A DNA stretch of 64,000 bases from Subtercola sp. (GTDB taxonomy: Bacteria > Actinomycetota > Actinomycetes > Actinomycetales > Microbacteriaceae): the NCBI GenBank assembly GCA_025463745.1, contig JAODBB010000114.1, positions 1 to 64,000 of the forward strand, given 5' to 3'. The notes below the pieces were generated by a model. It was not told the DNA's origin. It saw only the letters and a list, made by a program, of their open reading frames with translations, and ran no database searches. The first letter of the stretch is position 1, and each line of letters opens with the position of its first letter. The translations under genes were made by a program, and so were the position numbers. Shown here one piece after another: positions 1-9,644 of the stretch.

Positions 1-666
1 CTCACGGGCCGTGGGTTCCGCGCCGTCCGGGTCAAGGTGGCCCTGCCACTGTGCGGCCATGATCGCGACCTGATCCGCCGACAACCCGAGCCCTTGGTCG
101 GGGGTGTGATCGGCGGCGAGCACCAGCATCCGTTCACACTCGGCAAGGTCGGCACCGTAGCCGACCCGTTTCGCCGAATCACCCAGCATCCGGGTGATCA
201 CCAGCGCCGAATCCACCCCCAGCCGGCCCTCCCGCAACGCCGCCTGCACGGCAGGGAAGTTGCTCTCGTTCGAGATACCCACCGCAGACACGCCCGACTG
301 CACCGCCTTCCCGAGCTTCACCCGAACAGCGGCGGTACGTTTGGATACCCCGGTCAGGGCACTGATCAGCGACACCACATCCGTGCATCCATGTTTCACG
401 GTCAGACGCTCATCACCATGCTCAGCTTTCGACCGCTCAGCCAGCTCCCCAGCCGCCTCCACAACAATCCCCTCCGCGCAGCGCAGCAACCGTTCCCCGG
501 CCACCGCCCAGCCCACCAGCACCTCGTCGGCAAGCCCACCGGGCGCGGCAGCCCGGAACCCACCAGACTCCACGACCGCCTCGACGGCAACCTGCAGCGC
601 CGCAAGCCGGGCGTCATCACAGCCCGAAGGCGGCAACCCGGGCGGGGTGGGTGGTGGTGTGTTCAT
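1..666 (-). CDS. DUF222 / HNH endonuclease-type protein, 3' part cut off by window edge
   Basis: Open minus-strand frame from ATG at 666 to the window edge, absent from the ORF track because it has no stop. Translation MNTPPPTPPGLPPSGCDDARLAALQVAVEAVVESGGFRA...ADEVLVGWAVAGERLLRCAEGIVVEAAGELAERS...VSLISALTGVSKRTAAVRVKLG resembles actinobacterial DUF222 N-terminal regions. Confidence 0.8.
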   Translation of the reverse strand, partial: MNTPPPTPPGLPPSGCDDARLAALQVAVEAVVESGGFRAAAPGGLADEVLVGWAVAGERLLRCAEGIVVEAAGELAERSKAEHGDERLTVKHGCTDVVSLISALTGVSKRTAAVRVKLGKAVQSGVSAVGISNESNFPAVQAALREGRLGVDSALVITRMLGDSAKRVGYGADLAECERMLVLAADHTPDQGLGLSADQVAIMAAQWQGHLDPDGAEPTARE

Positions 667-932
667 ACCCCAATTCAAACACCCACCACCGACAAATCCT
701 CACCAAAACGGGTCGAAGCCCAGCATCTGTGGACAACTCCTTCGCACCCCGATTGTGCAGAACAAGAGCGTCGGCGAAATCACCTACGCCGAAACCTCGG
801 TCGTTCAGCAACCCTTGTCGACGCACTCGAACGAGCCTCGCCGGTTGCCTGCTGGATGATGTCGAAAAACGGCATCTCGACCAGATTCAACCACCAGCCA
901 GAAATCCAGCACCGACGCGCAACAGCGAACCG

Positions 933-1235
933 CTACTCTTCTTGCATCTTCTCGTAGATCTCTTTGCAGGTCGGGCAAACCGGAAACTTGTCGGGGTCGC
1001 GCCCCGGAACCCACTTCTTGCCGCACAGAGCCTTCACCGGGGTGCCGGTCATGGCCGACTCGAGAATCTTCTCTTTCTGCACATAGTGCGAGAATCGCTC
1101 GTGGTCACCAGGCTCGAATTGCTCGGCCTCGAGCATTTCTTCGAGTTCACGTTCGAGGGTGGCCGTGCCGCCACCGTCGGGCAGGCCGCCGGGCTGACCA
1201 GGGTCGGCAATGGATGAGCGGGGCGAAATCGTCAT
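933..1235 (-). CDS. DUF3039 family small protein with CxxC-type motif
   Basis: 100 aa ORF ...FSHYVQKEKILESAMTGTPVKALCGKKWVPGRDPDKFPVCPTCKEIYEKM, characteristic of DUF3039. Confidence 0.85.
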   Translation of the reverse strand: MTISPRSSIADPGQPGGLPDGGGTATLERELEEMLEAEQFEPGDHERFSHYVQKEKILESAMTGTPVKALCGKKWVPGRDPDKFPVCPTCKEIYEKMQEE

Positions 1236-1316
1236 GCTGAAATTCTATCTCCGCGACTCTGGCTTGCACCCGAGAAGCTGAATTCGCGCGCGGTCAGACG
1301 AGGATGATCGGCAGGC

Positions 1317-2888
1317 TCAGCTTCGAAGCGAACTGGCCAGAATCTCCGGCCCTCGGCGGTTGACTACCGCTCCGCCCGCGAGGGCTCCGAGAACGATGAC
1401 GACCACTCCGGTGACGACACCCCACCACAGGGCCGACCAGTGAGCCTCGGCATTGCCGTATTCGGCCTGAATGGCGAAGAGGATGCTGGGTGCCGAAAGA
1501 ATCAGCGTGCCGGCGATCGTGGCGATCTGCACGAAGACCGAGATCGATCCGGTCGATTGCGGCTGCACGAATGGGCTGTCGCCCGGCCGGGTCGCAGCGT
1601 ACGGAAAACGCGCGGAGATGACACTGCCGAGGCCGATGGCCGATAACAACAGGCAGGTGCTGACCCCGAGCACCGAGGGGAGGGCGTCGTTGTTTCCTGC
1701 CAGAAACACCGTTACGACAGAGCCGATTCCGATGAGCGGCAAGCCGATGAGCAGAACGGGGGCCATTCGGCCGATCCTGTCGGCGAGGCCGCGCTTGCCC
1801 GACACGATGTGCAGCCACACGGCAGAACCGTCGAGCGCAATGTCGTTGTGAATCATGAAGCCGAGAAAGAGGCACATCACCGGCAGGGGAATGAGCGCAT
1901 AGGTCGTCAGCGGAAAGGCCACCAGCATGAACGGTATCGCCATGATGATCGGAACGATCGGAACGATCACCAGCGGCACGTAATACCGCGGGTCACGAGA
2001 CCAATAGGTGAGGCTCCGGGCGGCGATCGAGCCGGCCGGAGTGGAGGGCAGCCGGGCGAACCAGCCGAGGCCGGCGGGTTCGGTTCGGTCATCGTCACGC
2101 CGGTTCGACGCGAGCATCACCGTGACCAGCGCCCGCCAAGCCAGCCAGAGCACGGCCACCGTCACCGTTGCGATGACGAAGAAGAGAAATGCTCCCCCGG
2201 TGTCGCCGTTCGCGGCCGCGGCCGGTATCGACCACGCCGCTCCGAGCGGGGTGAAGCTCGCGAACAGAGCGATGTTCTGGCCCACAGTGTCGCCCGGTTC
2301 GCCCCAGTTCAGACTGAGAACCAGAACGACCGCCGGAGCGAGCAGAACCAGGATGAGAATACCGATGACGCCGGCGATTTCACGTGCTCGCCGGGTAGAG
2401 AGCAGAAAGGCCGCGAGCGACGACGAGATTCGCCCGAACAAGATGCAGGTTGCGACGGCCAGTACGGCGCCGACCACCGCGAGCAGAGTCTGCAGCGGGT
2501 CGTGCGACCAGGTCACGATGCTCGACAGTGCGAACACCGAAACGGCGACGACAGGCAGCGCGGCGAACGAGCTGAGTGCCAAGCCGAAGGCAAGGCTGCG
2601 CGGCTGAATGCCGAAGAACGTGAACCGGCGTGGATCGACCGAATCGGGCCGCTGCAGAATCAGGGGCACCACCGCGAAGGCCAGGACGATCACCGATCCT
2701 GCGATCACCAGGTCGGTTCTGGCCGTCTCCGGGTCTGCGTCGCCGAGTTGGATGACGCGGAGACACACAATGATCACGGCGACGAGTGCGGCGACCAGCC
2801 CGATGGTCACACCTAAGACCCGGGTTCTCGATCCGAGGAAGATATTGCCGAGAAGCGCGAGCCTCAGTCTGAAGAACTCAGCAACCAT
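1317..2888 (-). CDS. ABC-2 type transporter permease (multi-TM)
   Basis: 523 aa hydrophobic polytopic protein overlapping the 3' end of an upstream ABC ATPase gene. Confidence 0.75.
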   Translation of the reverse strand: MVAEFFRLRLALLGNIFLGSRTRVLGVTIGLVAALVAVIIVCLRVIQLGDADPETARTDLVIAGSVIVLAFAVVPLILQRPDSVDPRRFTFFGIQPRSLAFGLALSSFAALPVVAVSVFALSSIVTWSHDPLQTLLAVVGAVLAVATCILFGRISSSLAAFLLSTRRAREIAGVIGILILVLLAPAVVLVLSLNWGEPGDTVGQNIALFASFTPLGAAWSIPAAAANGDTGGAFLFFVIATVTVAVLWLAWRALVTVMLASNRRDDDRTEPAGLGWFARLPSTPAGSIAARSLTYWSRDPRYYVPLVIVPIVPIIMAIPFMLVAFPLTTYALIPLPVMCLFLGFMIHNDIALDGSAVWLHIVSGKRGLADRIGRMAPVLLIGLPLIGIGSVVTVFLAGNNDALPSVLGVSTCLLLSAIGLGSVISARFPYAATRPGDSPFVQPQSTGSISVFVQIATIAGTLILSAPSILFAIQAEYGNAEAHWSALWWGVVTGVVVIVLGALAGGAVVNRRGPEILASSLRS

Positions 2889-4567
2889 TCCATGCCTTCC
2901 ACTGCCTTGTGGCCGCCCGCGAGTTCGATGAACCGATCTTCGAGGGTGGAGCCGTTCTTGACGTGGTCGACTGTGCCGCTGGAGAGAACACGGCCGTGCA
3001 CGATGATCGCCACGCCGTCGCAGACACGCTCGATCATGTCCATGCTGTGACTTGAGAGCACCACGGTTCCGCCGGCGGAGACGTACTTCTGCAAGATCTC
3101 GGTGACAGTGTCGGCCGAAACGGGGTCGACCGACTCGAAGGGCTCGTCGAGCACCAACAGCCTCGGCGAGTGGATCATCGAGGCGGCAAGCGCCACCTTC
3201 TTCGTCATGCCTGCCGAGTAATCCGACACCAATCGATTGAGCGCATCGTGAATTCCGAAGGCTTCGGCGAGTTCGTCGCTTCGTTCCCGAACCGTCTGAC
3301 CACTCAAACCGCGCAACGAGCCCGAGTAATGCAGCAGCTGACGACCGGTGAGCCGTTCGAACAGGCGCAGCTTGTCGGGCAGAACTCCGATGATGCGCTT
3401 GGCCTCGACCGGATCTTTCCAGACATCGTGGCCGTTCACACGCACGATGCCCTCATCGGGTCGTACAAGGCCAGTGATCATCGAGAGCGTTGTGGTCTTG
3501 CCTGCGCCGTTCGGCCCGACGATTCCGTAGAAGCCGCCGCGCTGAACCTCGAGGTCGATACCGTCGACGGCGATGGTCGAACCGAACTTCTTCGCCAGCC
3601 CCGTCAGCGAGAGCACGATGTCGTCGGACTCGGATTCAGCACCGGCGGAGGGTGTAACGGTGGAGAGTGAAACGGTGGAGAGTGAAACGGTCTCCGCCGC
3701 CTCGGCATCGACAGTCAGAGCATCGGATGCTCGGCGCCCGTCGATGACGATGGTGACCGAATCGTCGGGGGCTTCGCTTGTCACAACGTCGATCTCGGCG
3801 CCATCGATCTCGGCGCCATCGATCTCAGCGCCATCGATCTCGGCGGCGTCGACGACGGGGCTCTCCGCTACGGCGTCGCCGACAACGGCATTTTCGACTG
3901 CAGCAAGAGCCAAGGCCTCCTCGATTCGATCAACCGCCGAAACGTCAGGCGCGACGTCGGGCGCCGAGGCGGGTGAGGTCGTCGCGCCGCCCGTTGTACC
4001 GCGAGGTGTGGCTGGGCGCGGTGTGGCTGGGCGCGGCGTCGTTGTGCGCCGAGTCGTTGTGCGCGGCGCCGCGGTACCTGCCGTGCGTGGTTCTGAGCTT
4101 GTACGTGGTGTTGGTGGTGTTGCTGGGCGCGGTGTCGTCGCCTTGGCGGTGGCGCGAGGCACAGCTGCTTTCGCGGCCGGCTTCTTGGCGGCGGCCGGGC
4201 GGCGAGCGGGAGTGGAAGGAGGCGTGGCGGCCGAGGTGATGCTTTCATCGACCGACGCCGGTGAATTCTTCTGTGCCGAGGGGCCGCCGGACTGCTTCGA
4301 ACGCGCAGCAGCCACCGATGTGGCCGGCTTCTTCGCCCCTGAACCGGCGGCGGCGGTTCGAGTGCCGGCGGTTTTCGGCCGAGCCGGCGCGCGGCGTGCG
4401 GGCGTTCGAGTCGTCGTGGCCTGGGAGTGTGGGCTTTCAGGCCCGGCGGATGCGGAAAGCGCAGCGGAAGTCGCCGACGCAGGAGTACCTGACGACGCAG
4501 TGGTACCCGGCGACCCCTGGCCACCCGACTCGCTGCCGTCGACAAGACGATCTGTGTCTGAACTCAC
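2864..4567 (-). CDS. ABC transporter ATP-binding protein with long low-complexity N-terminal extension
   Basis: Walker A GPNGAGKTTT, signature YSAGMTKKVALAASM, Walker B LLVLDEPFESVDP. The N-terminal ~280 aa is Ala/Pro/Thr-rich; start codon uncertain. Confidence 0.8.
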   Translation of the reverse strand: MSSDTDRLVDGSESGGQGSPGTTASSGTPASATSAALSASAGPESPHSQATTTRTPARRAPARPKTAGTRTAAAGSGAKKPATSVAAARSKQSGGPSAQKNSPASVDESITSAATPPSTPARRPAAAKKPAAKAAVPRATAKATTPRPATPPTPRTSSEPRTAGTAAPRTTTRRTTTPRPATPRPATPRGTTGGATTSPASAPDVAPDVSAVDRIEEALALAAVENAVVGDAVAESPVVDAAEIDGAEIDGAEIDGAEIDVVTSEAPDDSVTIVIDGRRASDALTVDAEAAETVSLSTVSLSTVTPSAGAESESDDIVLSLTGLAKKFGSTIAVDGIDLEVQRGGFYGIVGPNGAGKTTTLSMITGLVRPDEGIVRVNGHDVWKDPVEAKRIIGVLPDKLRLFERLTGRQLLHYSGSLRGLSGQTVRERSDELAEAFGIHDALNRLVSDYSAGMTKKVALAASMIHSPRLLVLDEPFESVDPVSADTVTEILQKYVSAGGTVVLSSHSMDMIERVCDGVAIIVHGRVLSSGTVDHVKNGSTLEDRFIELAGGHKAVEGMEWLLSSSD

Positions 4568-4734
4568 TGCCTCAACCTATCAATCCCCGATATGCCCCGC
4601 TGCCGCCGTCTGCGCCGAAAAACCTTCGACGCAGCATGTATATCACAGCGCGTGGCGACCAAGCTGAGCCTCGAACATCTGCCTCAGTCGACATACAATT
4701 GACCGTTCACACCGCATTCAGGAGGATACTGCTG

Positions 4735-5637
4735 ATGGCCGAGAAACCGCCGTTGAACGAATCGCAGGTGAACCCTCGCGTCATCCGCGGAATCGATCGG
4801 GTGCTGAGCATCCACCGGCCCGTTGTTCTCGCCCATATTCGCGGATTGAGAGCCCGTCACCCGGGTTCGAGCCCCGAACAACTCATCCGCATTCTCGAAC
4901 GGCACTATCTCACGGCGGTGACGACGGGTGGCGCGGCCGTCGGCGCCACATCGGTCATTCCGGCCGTCGGCACCGCGACATCACTGGCACTGACCGGTGT
5001 CGAGACGCTCGGCTTCCTGGAGGCGAGCGCGCTGTTCGCCCAGTCGATCACCGAGGTGCATGGCATTGCGGTCGAGAACCCCGACAGGGCTCGGGCATTG
5101 GTGATGACCTTGATGATGGGTAGTGGCGGGGTCGACTTGGTTCAGCAACTCGCCAAACAGGCTGGCGGCCAGACGGGTGCTCGCACTGAGTTCTGGGGCA
5201 CGCTAGTGGCACGAAGCCTGCCGGCAGCCGCAGTCGGGCCCGTCGCCGACCAGGTCAAGAAGACCTTTATGAAGCATTTTCTGGCCTGGACGGGTTCGAC
5301 CGCTGTCGGCCGCTTGATGCCGTTCGGAATCGGGGCCGTGATCGGCGGAGCAGGAAACAACCTCTTGGGCCGGCGCGTCGTGCGCAGTGCTCGCACTGCG
5401 TTCGGTGCCCCTCCCCGCGAGTTTCCGCCTGGCCTCGAACCGCACATCCGCATGCCGAAGCCGGAGAAGGTGGCGAAACGACCCAAGACGCCTCGACCGG
5501 AGAAGGTGCGCACGGCCAACTACGATCACGTGCCGCAACCACCGAAATCAGCACAGCGAGCGAAGTCGCCGAAGGGCGCCAAGCGAGCCAAGAACGATCC
5601 AGTCGCCTCTCCTGCACAAAACGCACCGATACCGTAG
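4735..5637 (+). CDS. Hypothetical protein with Gly/Ala-rich hydrophobic segments and basic Lys/Pro-rich C-terminal tail
   Basis: ATG at 4735 preceded by an AGGAGG-like RBS (ttcaggaggatactgctgatg), in frame with the listed ORF 4261..5637. Confidence 0.65.
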   Translation: MAEKPPLNESQVNPRVIRGIDRVLSIHRPVVLAHIRGLRARHPGSSPEQLIRILERHYLTAVTTGGAAVGATSVIPAVGTATSLALTGVETLGFLEASALFAQSITEVHGIAVENPDRARALVMTLMMGSGGVDLVQQLAKQAGGQTGARTEFWGTLVARSLPAAAVGPVADQVKKTFMKHFLAWTGSTAVGRLMPFGIGAVIGGAGNNLLGRRVVRSARTAFGAPPREFPPGLEPHIRMPKPEKVAKRPKTPRPEKVRTANYDHVPQPPKSAQRAKSPKGAKRAKNDPVASPAQNAPIP

Positions 5638-5709
5638 ATTGCACAGCTCACCCGTGCGCCTCCCGACGAGCCCTCGGAGCCGTCGTGGGATCGACTTATC
5701 ATCGCTCGC

Positions 5710-6045
5710 ATGCGAAACGTGCTGCACAACCCCCTGACGGCAGCCCGTCGTGAGAACCTCGACGAGCCGCCCCTGCCTGAGCCCGCCTACGCCGTTCCGC
5801 TGCGTGTCGACCGGTCGGCCGCGCCCCGCTACCGACTCTTCAACGTGGGGCACGAACAATTGATCGGGCTGACATGCTCGCTGCTCGGCTCGGGAGTGAT
5901 GAACAATTCGGCGCCGCTCACCCTCGACGTGGGCGCCCAGACCGACATCACGATACGCGGCGACGATCTGGCGCGGCGAACCGTGCTCGTGGTTCGCTGG
6001 TTCCGGCCCTCCGGCGAAGAGTACCTCTGGCGGGTCAGCTTTTGA
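5710..6045 (+). CDS. Hypothetical protein
   Basis: 111 aa ORF in a gap between better supported genes. Confidence 0.45.
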   Translation: MRNVLHNPLTAARRENLDEPPLPEPAYAVPLRVDRSAAPRYRLFNVGHEQLIGLTCSLLGSGVMNNSAPLTLDVGAQTDITIRGDDLARRTVLVVRWFRPSGEEYLWRVSF

Positions 6046-6095
6046 GCTCGCACACCTCGGCGAGTGGGTGTCGGTGCCTGATGCTTTAATACCTC

Positions 6096-6461
6096 ATGCA
6101 CATAATCAGCCCGCTCCCCACCTCTACAGGCTCCGTCGAAATCACCAGTTCCTTCGAGGTCATCTGGCATCTCCCCGAAGTCGAATGGCACGAGGTCACC
6201 GTGACGCTCATCGAGCGATGCTCGCCGCACGGCGAACCGATCACATCGTGGCAGATCGACGCGACGTATGACGGCAGCGCTTTCGCACCGACCTGGTCGT
6301 CGGGCCGCGATCGACGAGACCGCGGTGGCGATCGCGATGATCTGCGGCGTCAGGCGCGCATCCGAGTACCTCGGCACGACGGGCCGTGTGTACTCGCTGT
6401 GCGCGTCGAAGATACGACCGGAGAACAGTTCACCTCACTCATCAGTCAAAATCGACGATGA
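6096..6461 (+). CDS. Hypothetical protein
   Basis: 121 aa ORF converging on the glycosyltransferase gene (20-nt 3' overlap). No recognised family. Confidence 0.35.
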   Translation: MHIISPLPTSTGSVEITSSFEVIWHLPEVEWHEVTVTLIERCSPHGEPITSWQIDATYDGSAFAPTWSSGRDRRDRGGDRDDLRRQARIRVPRHDGPCVLAVRVEDTTGEQFTSLISQNRR

Positions 6462-7518
6462 CGGTGTCTGCTGCCCCCTCGAGGTTCACAAAACCCGCGA
6501 TGAAACCGAAGCCCCAACTGAAGTGGATGAGCGGCAGAGCCACAGCGAACCACAACCCCGTTCGGGCATCGGCCCGCACCATCGTCTCTATCGCCAGCAC
6601 GATCGTGCCGAGAACATAGACGACGGGAATCACCAGCAGCGCGAACAACACCAGCGATACCACCGCGGCTGCCCCGAGAGCGCCGGCGATCACACCGAAG
6701 AAGCCGATCGCACCGATGATGAAGCCCACAATCGTGGCGACCACGATGATCGAGGGCAGAAGAAAGCGCAGCACCTTCTCCTGGGGGAACGCGCGACCGA
6801 ATTCTCCTCGCCAGAGCGCCTCGGCGAAGAGTGTGCGTGTCAACACGACCGGCCGCGAGGCCGGGCGGTAGTCGTACTGCAGTTCGGGCGTGAACCACAC
6901 GGTATGGCCGGCTTCACGCAACCGCTCGTTCAGCTGCCAGCCCTGACCGTGACGAATCTCTTCGTCGTACAACCCCACCTCGATGAACGTGCGGCGCCGA
7001 ATGACGTGGGCAGTCGCCGATTGGATCTGAGCTTCGCCCGAATGCTGGGTGAGCGGGTCGCGGGCCAGGCCGAAGGGATGCTGAATGCCTCGCGCGACGG
7101 CCCGTTCGAACGGGGTGACGCCGACCGGTGTCGTCTGGCCGACGATGGCCCCGGCATCCGTTCGCGCCATCGCCCGCACAGCCTTCAGTGCGAAATCATG
7201 GGGTAGCACCGATCGCGGGTCGACTCTCACGATGAGCGAGGTGCGGGCCGCGGCGATCGCTTCATTCAAGCCCACCACGAGCGACGACGACGCGATCTCG
7301 ATCACGGCGATGCGCGGATTCGCGGCCGTGATCCCTGCGACGAGTTCTGTGGTGCCGTCGGTGTTGGGTGCCAACGCGATCACGATGTCGAGATCGGAGG
7401 CGTAATTCTGGGCGAGAAGCGAATCGATCGCCGGCTGCAGGGTCGCCCGGTCATTTCGAACCACGAGTATCGCGGTGATGGGCGGCAACGCCGAAGATGC
7501 GGGCGTGGGGTCGGTCAT
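6442..7518 (-). CDS. Family 2 glycosyltransferase with C-terminal TM segments (ExoA-like)
   Basis: ITAILVVRNDRATLQPAIDSLLAQNYASDLDIVIA... GT-A fold start, then C-terminal hydrophobic helices. Start MTDPTPASS chosen inside the listed ORF. Confidence 0.8.
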   Translation of the reverse strand: MTDPTPASSALPPITAILVVRNDRATLQPAIDSLLAQNYASDLDIVIALAPNTDGTTELVAGITAANPRIAVIEIASSSLVVGLNEAIAAARTSLIVRVDPRSVLPHDFALKAVRAMARTDAGAIVGQTTPVGVTPFERAVARGIQHPFGLARDPLTQHSGEAQIQSATAHVIRRRTFIEVGLYDEEIRHGQGWQLNERLREAGHTVWFTPELQYDYRPASRPVVLTRTLFAEALWRGEFGRAFPQEKVLRFLLPSIIVVATIVGFIIGAIGFFGVIAGALGAAAVVSLVLFALLVIPVVYVLGTIVLAIETMVRADARTGLWFAVALPLIHFSWGFGFIAGFVNLEGAADTVIVDFD

Positions 7519-7621
7519 GTGTTCCGCTCGGTGGATGGGGTGCAAACAGACCGATAGGCCCATCGCGCCAATAGCAACGATGAGCCTACCAGTTGGTGGC
7601 GTTTGCGCGAATGAGCGGGAG

Positions 7622-9502
7622 TCAGCTCGCCAGCTCGCCGAGCGTGACCGTCACCGTATTCGACTTGCCGTCGCGCAGGTAGGTGACCTGCGCCGTGGCG
7701 CCTGCGGGCAACACTCGAACCTGAGCGGTCAGGTCGGTCGCGTCGGTGATGGCAATGCCGTTGAATGCCGTGATGACGTCGCCCTTCTGAATGCCGGCCG
7801 CGGCAGCCGCGCCTCCGCTGGTGACATCGGCGACCGATGCGCCGACCACCGTCTGAGACGAGTCGCCTGCTGCCGCGATGGAGGCGCCCAAGAGACCGTG
7901 ACTGGCCTTGCCGGTGGCGATGATCTCGTCGGAGACGCGCTTGGCGAAGTTGGCGGGAATCGAGAACCCCACTCCGATGCTGCCCGACTGGCTGGTCGAC
8001 GAGCCCGACGAATCGGCGCTGGCGATGGCCACGTTGATGCCGATCAGCTGGCCGTCGGAGTTGAGCAGTGCCCCACCCGAGTTGCCGGGGTTGATGGCGG
8101 CGTCGGTCTGAATGACGGCGAGTGAGATGGCGCTGTTCGCCGACGGAGCCTGCTGCTGTTGCGAACCACCGCCCTGGCCGGGAATATCGAAGTTCCAGAA
8201 GTCGTACGGGCTGCCCGTGCTGTTCGGGTCAGGTGTCGCCTGCTCACCCGAGGAGTTGGGAGCCGCCGACGAGGCGACCGTGATGCTGCGGTTCAGCGAG
8301 CTCACGATACCGTTCGTGACGGTGCCCGACAGTCCGAGTGGGGCGCCGATGGCGATCGCGGTGTCGCCGACGTTGAGCTTCGACGAGTCACCCCATTCGA
8401 TGGGGGTGAGTCCGCTGGCGTCTTGCAACTTGATCACGGCGAGGTCGGCGACCGGGTCGGTGCCGACCACCTTGCCGGTATAGATCTTGCCGTCAGCGGC
8501 CGTCACCGAGATGGTGGGGCTCGCGGTGGCGCCATCGAGGGTGACCACATGAGTGTTCGTGAGAACGTACCCGTCGTTCGACAGAATGACGCCTGAACCG
8601 GTGCCGGAGGTCGTGGAGTTGTCGGTGACCGAGATCGTGACGACCGAGGGTGACGCCTTCGTGGCGACGGCCGTGATGTCGTTGACACTCGACGGGTTGT
8701 TGACGTTGATCGTCTGCGGGCTCGACGCCTGCGTCGACGAGTTGCCGTTCTGTGACAAGGCCCAGACGCTGATTCCGGCTCCGGATGCTCCACCGATCAA
8801 TGCACCGATGACCAGTGCGGCGACCAACGCTGCTCCCCCGCGCTTCTTGGCCTGGGCGGTGGCAGTCGTGACGGGCAGAGGGCGGCCATCGGGACCGAAC
8901 TGCGGGGCGGTCGGAGCCGGTTGGCCGAAGGCGCCGTTGCCGTAGTTCGGCTGCGGTGCACCGATGGCGACGGGGAGCTGCTGGGCGACGGGCTGGCCGG
9001 CGATGTGCTGGCCCGCGACGGGTTGACCCGGAATCGGTTGCCCGGCGACGTGCTGGCCATAGGGAGGCTGGCCGGCGAGCTCGCCGTAGACCGGCCGGCC
9101 GACGATCGGGGTCGTGGGTGCGGTTTGGCCGTACGGGGGAACTCCGGCGACGTGTGCGGGAACCGCGGGAGCGACCGGTGCGATGACCGGGGGCACGACC
9201 GGAGCAGGCGGAAGAACGGCGGTGGGCTGCTCAGCCGTGGGCTGGGCATCCGCTGCGGGCTGCGCTGCCTCGGTGTGGGCTGCCGCGGCAGAGGCCGGCT
9301 CTGTGTCGGCTGGCGCGGCGGGAGCTGCCTCGGTGGTGCCTGCCTCAGTGCCGGCTGCCTCGGTGGTGCCTGCCTCAGTGCCGGCTGCCTGAGTGCTCGC
9401 TGCCTCGGGCTGTTGTTCGTGAGTGTTGGCCGTTGCCTCGGGCTGCTGCGGAATGTCGGCGGGGTTCGCTGCGCTGTCTGAATTCTCGGTGCGGTCTGAC
9501 AC
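7622..9502 (-). CDS. HtrA/DegP-like trypsin-family serine protease with PDZ domain and long cytoplasmic low-complexity region
   Basis: Catalytic triad contexts TNTHVV, DPVADLAVIKL, NPGNSGGALL; C-terminal PDZ; single TM (GGAALVAALVIGALIGGASGAGISVWAL). Confidence 0.92.
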   Translation of the reverse strand: MSDRTENSDSAANPADIPQQPEATANTHEQQPEAASTQAAGTEAGTTEAAGTEAGTTEAAPAAPADTEPASAAAAHTEAAQPAADAQPTAEQPTAVLPPAPVVPPVIAPVAPAVPAHVAGVPPYGQTAPTTPIVGRPVYGELAGQPPYGQHVAGQPIPGQPVAGQHIAGQPVAQQLPVAIGAPQPNYGNGAFGQPAPTAPQFGPDGRPLPVTTATAQAKKRGGAALVAALVIGALIGGASGAGISVWALSQNGNSSTQASSPQTINVNNPSSVNDITAVATKASPSVVTISVTDNSTTSGTGSGVILSNDGYVLTNTHVVTLDGATASPTISVTAADGKIYTGKVVGTDPVADLAVIKLQDASGLTPIEWGDSSKLNVGDTAIAIGAPLGLSGTVTNGIVSSLNRSITVASSAAPNSSGEQATPDPNSTGSPYDFWNFDIPGQGGGSQQQQAPSANSAISLAVIQTDAAINPGNSGGALLNSDGQLIGINVAIASADSSGSSTSQSGSIGVGFSIPANFAKRVSDEIIATGKASHGLLGASIAAAGDSSQTVVGASVADVTSGGAAAAAGIQKGDVITAFNGIAITDATDLTAQVRVLPAGATAQVTYLRDGKSNTVTVTLGELAS

Positions 9503-9644
9503 GGGGTGCTCCTTTCAAGCAGGTTCAGCATTCCCGCCCTAGCTGTGCGTTCACTATGCACAGGCTGAATACGATCTGCCAGGTTGGACACGAGGGCTGA
9601 TTTCGGCCGCACCTGTGCAAGCGCGCTGCGGGTAAGTTGGGGGA

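Noticed and set aside
1809-2816. 335-aa plus-strand ORF rich in Arg/Asp/Gln/His
   Set aside because: Antisense to the ABC permease; no recognisable domain.
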